Below, piece by piece: positions 59,452 through 64,000 of a stretch of 64,000 bases of DNA. Origin of the DNA: EW11 sp035765635 (GTDB lineage Bacteria > Verrucomicrobiota > Verrucomicrobiia > Opitutales > Opitutaceae); contig DASTWZ010000007.1 in the NCBI GenBank assembly GCA_035765635.1, positions 186,001 through 250,000 on the forward strand, written 5' to 3'. The notes below the pieces were generated by a model that saw only the letters and a program-made list of their open reading frames with translations, was not told where the DNA came from and made no database searches. How positions within the stretch are numbered: the stretch's first letter is position 1; each line of letters starts with the position of its first letter. Both the position numbers and the translations under genes were made by a program.

Positions 59452-60576
59452 GTGAATCAGCATCACCTCAGAAAATATATCTTCGCGCCAGCCATCCTGG
59501 CGCTCGGGATCGCTTCGGTTTGTAGTGCTGGCACGAATACGTTTCGCGAGATCGACCTGGTCTCGGACATTTCGGGCCGCGCGTTGCGCACCGATCCGAA
59601 CCTCGTGAATCCTTGGGGAATCTCCGCCGGGCCAGCTACGCCCATTTGGGTATCCGACGCGGGCAAGGCTCTGGCCACCGTGTATAATACAAGTGGCACA
59701 CCTCTGCCGTTAGTCGTTTCCATTCCAGGCTCGCCCTTCAGCGAGCCGACGGGGCAAGTCTTCAACAGCACCACCGCCTTCAACGGCGACCGCTTCATCT
59801 TCGCCAACACCAACGGGTCGATCAGCGGCTGGCGTGGAGCTCTCGGCACCACCGCCGAGATCATCTCACCGAGCGATGGCGGCGCCTACACGGGTCTTGC
59901 GCTCGGCACGATCGGCTCGGACAGCTATCTGTACGCGGCCGATTTCAAGAACAACAAGATCGATGTCGTCGGCAGCACGGGCGCGCCGTCACTCACGGGC
60001 GGCTTCGTCGATCCGATGGTGCCCATGGGTTTCGCGCCGTTCAATGTGCAGAATCTCGCCGGCCAGATCTACGTCACGTACGCGAAAGTGGGCGATGACG
60101 GCGAAGACGAGCCCGGTCCTGGCAACGGCTTCGTGAGCGTCTTCGATCTCAATGGAAATCTGCTCAAGCGTCTCGCGACCGGAGGCGCCTTGAATTCTCC
60201 GTGGGGCTTGGCGATCGCACCCGCCGGATTCGGCAACGTCGGAGGCAATCTACTCGTCGGCAATTTTGGCGACGGCACGATCAATGCCTACGATCTGATG
60301 ACCGGTGACTTCGTCGACTCGCTGCGCGACAATTGGGGCAACCCCATCGCTATCGATGGGCTGTGGGGTATTCAGTTCGGCAACGGCGGAGCCGGCGGTG
60401 ATCGCGACAAGCTGTATTTCGCCGCGGGCATCGAAGACGAGACGCACGGTCTGTTCGGTGCGATCACGCCTGTTCCCGAAGCCAGTACGATCTACGGCGG
60501 CGCCGCGCTTCTTGGTTTCTGCGGCGCGATGTTTTGGAAGCGCCGCAAGGCCGCCAAAGCTAAAGCCGCCGCTTGA
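59452..60576 (+). CDS. TIGR03118-like exported protein with PEP-CTERM anchor
   Basis: 374 residues. The GTG start at 59452 begins a signal peptide (YIFAPAILALGIASVCSAG). The body is a propeller-like repeat protein (NLVNPWGISAGPATPIWVSD, NSPWGLAIAPAGFGNVGGNLLVGNFGDGTINAYD), as in the TIGR03118 family. The C-terminus has VPEAST, a hydrophobic helix (IYGGAALLGFCGAMFW) and a KRRK tail, the PEP-CTERM sorting layout with Ala in place of the second Pro. Sorting would need an exosortase, which is not in the window. Confidence 0.85.
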   Translation: MNQHHLRKYIFAPAILALGIASVCSAGTNTFREIDLVSDISGRALRTDPNLVNPWGISAGPATPIWVSDAGKALATVYNTSGTPLPLVVSIPGSPFSEPTGQVFNSTTAFNGDRFIFANTNGSISGWRGALGTTAEIISPSDGGAYTGLALGTIGSDSYLYAADFKNNKIDVVGSTGAPSLTGGFVDPMVPMGFAPFNVQNLAGQIYVTYAKVGDDGEDEPGPGNGFVSVFDLNGNLLKRLATGGALNSPWGLAIAPAGFGNVGGNLLVGNFGDGTINAYDLMTGDFVDSLRDNWGNPIAIDGLWGIQFGNGGAGGDRDKLYFAAGIEDETHGLFGAITPVPEASTIYGGAALLGFCGAMFWKRRKAAKAKAAA

Positions 60577-60594
60577 GTTTGGGTTGGTTCGTCC

Positions 60595-60733
60595 GCCCAC
60601 GAATCACACGAAGGACACGAAATCGAACTATTGAATTATTCCCACGGAATGCACGGAAAACACGGAATAAAGAAAATCCGTTTCCGTGGTTTCCGTGGGA
60701 AAATTGACTGAAACTTTAGTGTGATTCGTGGGC
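60595..60733. repeat. Nested palindromic repeat element, copy E
   Basis: Left outer arm 60595-60622, inner arms 60641-60667 and about 60679-60700, and a shortened right outer arm ending at 60733. The right arm carries the last codons and stop of the trhO frame. Confidence 0.88.
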
Positions 60734-61651
60734 CATTTTCCGTGCGGGACTGCCGACATAATCGGCCGTCGCCGACGTCAGGCCGCGGCCCAGGCATTCG
60801 GCGCAAAGTCGGAAATCGGGATTTGCCGCGATTGCCTCGGGCGCGACCAAAAGGATTTTGTGACACGGATCGTGCAGGCAATTGACGACGTTGCGCGTCG
60901 GCCGGCCCGTGTGCTCGCAGCGCCCCACCGGCTCTTTCTCCGCGGACGATCCGACGGGCACCATCATGCGCTCATCGAAGACGAAACAATCGCCCTCCCA
61001 ATGCGCGTCACCCACCTGCTCGCCGTACGTCACGATGCCGCCCTCGAGTTGAAAGACTTTTTTGAAGCCGGCTTCGCGAAATAGAGCCGAGGCCTTTTCG
61101 CAGCGAATGCCGCCCGTGCAGTACATCAAAACCGTTTTGTCCTTCAGCGATTCATACTGCGGCAAGATAGCCGGCAGCTCGCGAAAATTTTCGATGGGCG
61201 GCGTGATCGCGCCCTTGAAACGCCCGACCTCGGATTCATAGCGGTTCCGCACATCGAAGAGCACGACGTCGTCCTCTTCGATCATGCGTTTCCATTCGAG
61301 CGGCGAGAGATGCGGCGCCGTGTCGCGCGTCGGATCGAGTTCTTCGCCAGCGCCGAGCGTCACGATCTCGCGACGCACCTTGATTTCGAGCCGGGGAAAC
61401 GGAATCTTCTCCGCGCTGCTGACTTTGAAAACGACGTCGCCAAATTCTGGATACGTGCGGAGGTTTTCCTGATATGCGTCGGTCGCCGTTTGGACGCCCG
61501 CGACCGTGCCATTGATGCCTTCGGCGCCGATCAGGATGCGGCCGCGAAGCCCCAATGATTGGCAAAGCGCGCGTTGCTCCGCCGCGAGTTTCTGCGGATC
61601 GGAAACACGGACGTACTTGTAATAGAGAAGGACAGTGATCGGAGCGGACAC
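60716..61651 (-). CDS. trhO: tRNA uridine(34) hydroxylase (TrhO/YceA), rhodanese family
   Basis: 311 residues. An N-terminal domain (RILIGAEGINGTVAG) precedes a rhodanese domain with DVRNRYESEVGRF and the active-site cysteine in CTGGIRCEKAS (near residue 177). A C-terminal cysteine-rich segment follows (FRLCAECLG region). TrhO hydroxylates uridine 34 of tRNAs, a step toward cmo5U. The start codon is GTG at 61651. The last residues (AHESH) are encoded by the right arm of repeat copy E, so the natural end of the protein was probably replaced or extended by the repeat. Confidence 0.93.
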   Translation of the reverse strand: MSAPITVLLYYKYVRVSDPQKLAAEQRALCQSLGLRGRILIGAEGINGTVAGVQTATDAYQENLRTYPEFGDVVFKVSSAEKIPFPRLEIKVRREIVTLGAGEELDPTRDTAPHLSPLEWKRMIEEDDVVLFDVRNRYESEVGRFKGAITPPIENFRELPAILPQYESLKDKTVLMYCTGGIRCEKASALFREAGFKKVFQLEGGIVTYGEQVGDAHWEGDCFVFDERMMVPVGSSAEKEPVGRCEHTGRPTRNVVNCLHDPCHKILLVAPEAIAANPDFRLCAECLGRGLTSATADYVGSPARKMAHESH

Positions 61652-61712
61652 GGTTGCCCATCAGGGTGCGATTCGCCTCGGACCGGTCAAGAGCGCCCAC
61701 CGGGGAACAGTT

Positions 61713-61784
61713 TTCGGTGTTTTCGGTGCATTCCGTGGGAAGCTTCCGAGGTTTGTTTTCGTGCCCTTCGTGTGATTCGTGGGC
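61713..61784. repeat. Half copy of the nested repeat (right arms only), copy F
   Basis: An inner right arm (about 61713-61739, ending CATTCCGTGGG) and an outer right arm (61757-61784, ending GTGATTCGTGGGC). The matching left arms are missing. It lies between the divergent trhO and Gfo/Idh/MocA genes. Confidence 0.82.
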
Positions 61785-61868
61785 AAAAAACAAACCGCGA
61801 ATCCTCAAGCGAGTTTGCGCGAAGCCAAATCACAGCCAAACCTGCTTCCCTCTCATTCTTATTGCCGC

Positions 61869-63248
61869 ATGAACCCCACCCTCGATCGCCGCGATTTCAT
61901 CAAACGTTCCACTCTCGCCGGACTTGGCCTTGGTCTGAGCGGATCGCTCGCCTCCCTCCTGAAAGCTGAAAACGTTTCCCCAGCATCCGCTGCAGCTCCG
62001 GCCGTCGGCCAAAGTGGCAGCGCCAACAATCGCGTTCGTCTCGCGGTTGTCGGCACGAACGGCCGCGGCCTCGCTCACATCGATGCGCTCGGAGGCATTC
62101 CCAACACGGAGGTCGTCTATGTCTGCGATGTCGAGGATGGCGCTCTCGCGAAGGGAATGGACGCCGCGAAAAAGGCGAATTTCACGGCCGCGAAGGCACT
62201 GAAAGATTTCCGAAAAGCACTCGAAGATCCTTCGATTGATGCGATCACCGTCGCCACCCCCGATCACTGGCACGCGCCGATGGCGATCATGGCGCTCGCC
62301 GCGGGCAAACACGTTTACCTGGAAAAGCCCTGCAGCCAAAATCCGTACGAAGGCGAACTACTCCTGCAGGCCATCGCCAAGCACAAGAAGCTCGTGCAAA
62401 TGGGGAATCAGCGACGCTCGTTCCCCAATATGCACGAAGCGATGAAAGCGATCCACGAGGGCGCGATCGGCAAGGCGTACTACGCGCGCTGCTGGTACGC
62501 AAACGATCGGGTGAGCATCGGCCGCGGCAAACAAGTTCCCGTTCCGGCGAATCTCGACTACGATCTCTGGCAAGGCCCCGCGCCGCGCCGGCCCTACATG
62601 AGCAATCTCATTCACTACAATTGGCATTGGTTCTGGCACTGGGGCACCGGCGAGGCGTTGAACAACGGCACGCACGAACTCGACGTCTGCCGCTGGGCGC
62701 TGAATGTGCGCTATCCGAAGAAAGTCACTTCAACCGGCGGCCGGTATGCCTTCACCGACGATTGGGAAACGCCCGATACGCAGGTCATCGGCTGGGAATA
62801 CGACGGCAAAGCCATTTCCTGGGAGGGCCGAAGCTGCAACGGCGCACACGACAACGGCCTCGGTCGCGGCTCGCTGATCTATGGCACGGAAGGCACCGCG
62901 CTGCTCGATGGAAACAGTTACACACTCTACGACGCGAAACGGCGTGTCGTGAAAGAGGTGAAGGAAAAAGCCGAAGCTGAAGGAACGAACACCTTGAGCG
63001 CCTCCGGCATTCGCCTCGACCGACTGCACGTCGAAAATTTCATCTCGGCGATCCGCGACGGCGTTCCCCTCAATTCACCGATCGAAGAGGGTTCGGTCAG
63101 CGTGACGACCCTTCACCTCGGCAATATCGCTCAGCGCACGAATTCGACGCTGCACTGCGATCCTCAATCCGGTCACATTCTAAACAACGAAGCCGCCATG
63201 AAACTTTGGCGGCGTGAGTACGAGCCCGGCTGGGAGCCCGCGATTTGA
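61869..63248 (+). CDS. Tat-exported Gfo/Idh/MocA family oxidoreductase
   Basis: 459 residues. The start DRRDFIKRSTLAGLGLGLSG is a twin-arginine signal. The Rossmann domain starts at VRLAVVGTNGRGLAHIDAL, the conserved EKP motif is in HVYLEKPCSQNP, and the C-terminal domain begins near residue 165. These enzymes oxidise or reduce sugars with a tightly bound NAD(P); exported members are common in Verrucomicrobiota and Planctomycetota. It may act on the keto-sugar or related products of the neighbouring GMC enzyme (inference). The ATG at 61869 is chosen because the Tat signal starts there; the region from 61779 overlaps repeat copy F. Confidence 0.92.
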   Translation: MNPTLDRRDFIKRSTLAGLGLGLSGSLASLLKAENVSPASAAAPAVGQSGSANNRVRLAVVGTNGRGLAHIDALGGIPNTEVVYVCDVEDGALAKGMDAAKKANFTAAKALKDFRKALEDPSIDAITVATPDHWHAPMAIMALAAGKHVYLEKPCSQNPYEGELLLQAIAKHKKLVQMGNQRRSFPNMHEAMKAIHEGAIGKAYYARCWYANDRVSIGRGKQVPVPANLDYDLWQGPAPRRPYMSNLIHYNWHWFWHWGTGEALNNGTHELDVCRWALNVRYPKKVTSTGGRYAFTDDWETPDTQVIGWEYDGKAISWEGRSCNGAHDNGLGRGSLIYGTEGTALLDGNSYTLYDAKRRVVKEVKEKAEAEGTNTLSASGIRLDRLHVENFISAIRDGVPLNSPIEEGSVSVTTLHLGNIAQRTNSTLHCDPQSGHILNNEAAMKLWRREYEPGWEPAI

Positions 63249-63309
63249 TCAATCCAGGTCCGCGCCAAACTCGGGCGCGGAAACATTGCGGCCAACGTCA
63301 GGCTCGCGA

Positions 63310-63495
63310 TCAGTTTTTCCCCATGCTCGGCGGCCTGGAACGTTTGCCCAGGCCAAACGATTCGACGGCGGCCTTCGCGGTCTCGCGTGAGATCTCGGGG
63401 TTCTCCTTTTCGAGGTGCTTGATCGCGAAAATAAATTTGCCGCTCTTCGCGAGCTCCATCGAAACGGCCATGCCTTTGAGTTTCGAATAATCCAT
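63310..63495 (-). CDS. Small hypothetical protein
   Basis: A 61-residue frame starting MDYSKLKGMAVSMELAKSGKF. It has an amphipathic helical middle (IKHLEKENPEISRETAKAAVESFGLG) and a basic tail. The reading frame fills a gap between two genes where its strand is otherwise empty, and its composition looks protein-like. No family is recognised. A longer frame up to 63591 has no support. Confidence 0.5.
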   Translation of the reverse strand: MDYSKLKGMAVSMELAKSGKFIFAIKHLEKENPEISRETAKAAVESFGLGKRSRPPSMGKN

Positions 63496-63589
63496 GCTTG
63501 GAGGTACAACCGGCAGTCCCCGGAACGTCCAGCTTGAAAGGGCCCGCTTCCGAGATTGCGCCGTCATTTGCCATCGGCTAACTGGCGGC

Positions 63590-64000
63590 ATGGGACGTCA
63601 ATGGCTCCACGCAAAACGCGCCGTCGTGAACCTCAAAAAGGGTCAGGCCGTCGGCAAAATCGTCAAAGAAATCACCGTCGCCGCGAAGCTCGGCGGACCG
63701 GACATCGGCGGAAATGCCCGCCTTTTCGCGGCCGTCGAGAAGGCGCGAAAGCAGAGCGTGACGCGCGACGTGATTGAGCGCGCGATCAAGAAAGGCGCCG
63801 GTATCGGCGACGAAAAACTCACTCTCGAGCATATCGTTTTCGAAGGCTATGCGCCGCACAAAGTGCCGGTGATCGTCGAAGTCATGACGGACAATCACCA
63901 ACGCACCGCGCCGGAAATTCGAGTCCTTTTTCGTCGCGGACAACTCGGCGGCGCCGGCAGCAACAAGTTCCTTTTCGACCACGTGGGGCTGGTCGAGGCG
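63590..64000 (+). CDS. YebC/PmpR family protein, 3' end outside window
   Basis: An ATG at 63590 opens a frame of 137 codons that runs off the window. The first residues MGRQWLHAKRAVVNLKKGQAVGKIVKEI correspond to the YebC start (in others often GHSKWxxIKHKK). PDIGGNARLFAAVEKARKQSVTRDVIERAIKKG and FEGYAPHKVPVIVEVMTDN are family motifs, as is NKFLFDHVG at the edge. YebC proteins are DNA-binding regulators or, as recently shown for some, help translating ribosomes through proline stretches. Which applies here is open. Confidence 0.9.
   Translation, partial: MGRQWLHAKRAVVNLKKGQAVGKIVKEITVAAKLGGPDIGGNARLFAAVEKARKQSVTRDVIERAIKKGAGIGDEKLTLEHIVFEGYAPHKVPVIVEVMTDNHQRTAPEIRVLFRRGQLGGAGSNKFLFDHVGLVEA

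Overview
The window looks like chromosome from a free-living member of the Verrucomicrobiota. This is inferred from gene content, not from a marker search. The clues are a pilM-N-O-P-Q type operon with diverged PilN, PilO and PilP proteins like the one known from Akkermansia, PEP-CTERM style sorting, Tat-exported Gfo/Idh/MocA and GMC oxidoreductases with a gluconate dehydrogenase subunit 3, hybrid histidine kinases with very large ectodomains, and dispersed CACGAA-type palindromic repeats. Most of the window is GC-rich. Two blocks (about 1-3.2 kb and 8.5-15.7 kb) read as visibly more AT-rich.

Layout. 1-3.2 kb: a radical SAM/SPASM protein cut by the window edge, followed directly by a membrane protein with a spermidine-synthase-like domain. 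3.2-8.5 kb: yjbQ, fumC, an ECF sigma factor with a candidate anti-sigma protein, a polyprenyl diphosphate synthase and a CPBP protease. 8.5-16.1 kb: a family 2 glycosyltransferase, a large membrane protein, a five-gene pilus/secretin operon with a clear terminator, and a 33-residue very basic ORF resembling ribosomal protein bS22. 16.1-24.7 kb: an AddA/AddB-like recombination nuclease pair, rpsT, the RNase P RNA gene (rnpB), a zinc-ribbon coiled-coil protein and an Rrf2 regulator. 24.8-30.7 kb: gyrB, gyrA and a lone PTS EIIA. 30.8-41.7 kb: a trehalase, two hybrid sensor kinases and a secreted GH5-like glycosidase. 41.8-52.6 kb: cell-envelope functions (acyltransferase 3, a TonB-C-like exported protein, two very large polytopic membrane proteins) and a PQQ/cytochrome c dehydrogenase. 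52.8-64 kb: two small exported proteins, then an oxidative sugar module (ThuA, GMC oxidoreductase, subunit 3, lactonase, Gfo/Idh/MocA), a PEP-CTERM protein, trhO and the start of a YebC family gene.

How parts work together. The pil genes form one overlapping transcription unit for an inner-membrane platform and outer-membrane secretin; motor ATPases and pilins are not in the window. AddB and AddA are translationally coupled. The dehydrogenase, lactonase and ThuA genes together suggest extracytoplasmic sugar oxidation, which fits the trehalase and glycosidase nearby (inference).

The most unusual non-genic signal is a family of nested palindromic repeats in intergenic gaps: four multi-arm copies (22178-22362, 30052-30119, 57899-58053, 60595-60733) and two partial ones (22767-22793, 61713-61784). 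Their outer and inner arms are built from related 9-10 nt units around CACGAA or CACGGAA. One copy supplies the end of the trhO reading frame. No CRISPR array, tRNA, rRNA, prophage or insertion sequence was seen.
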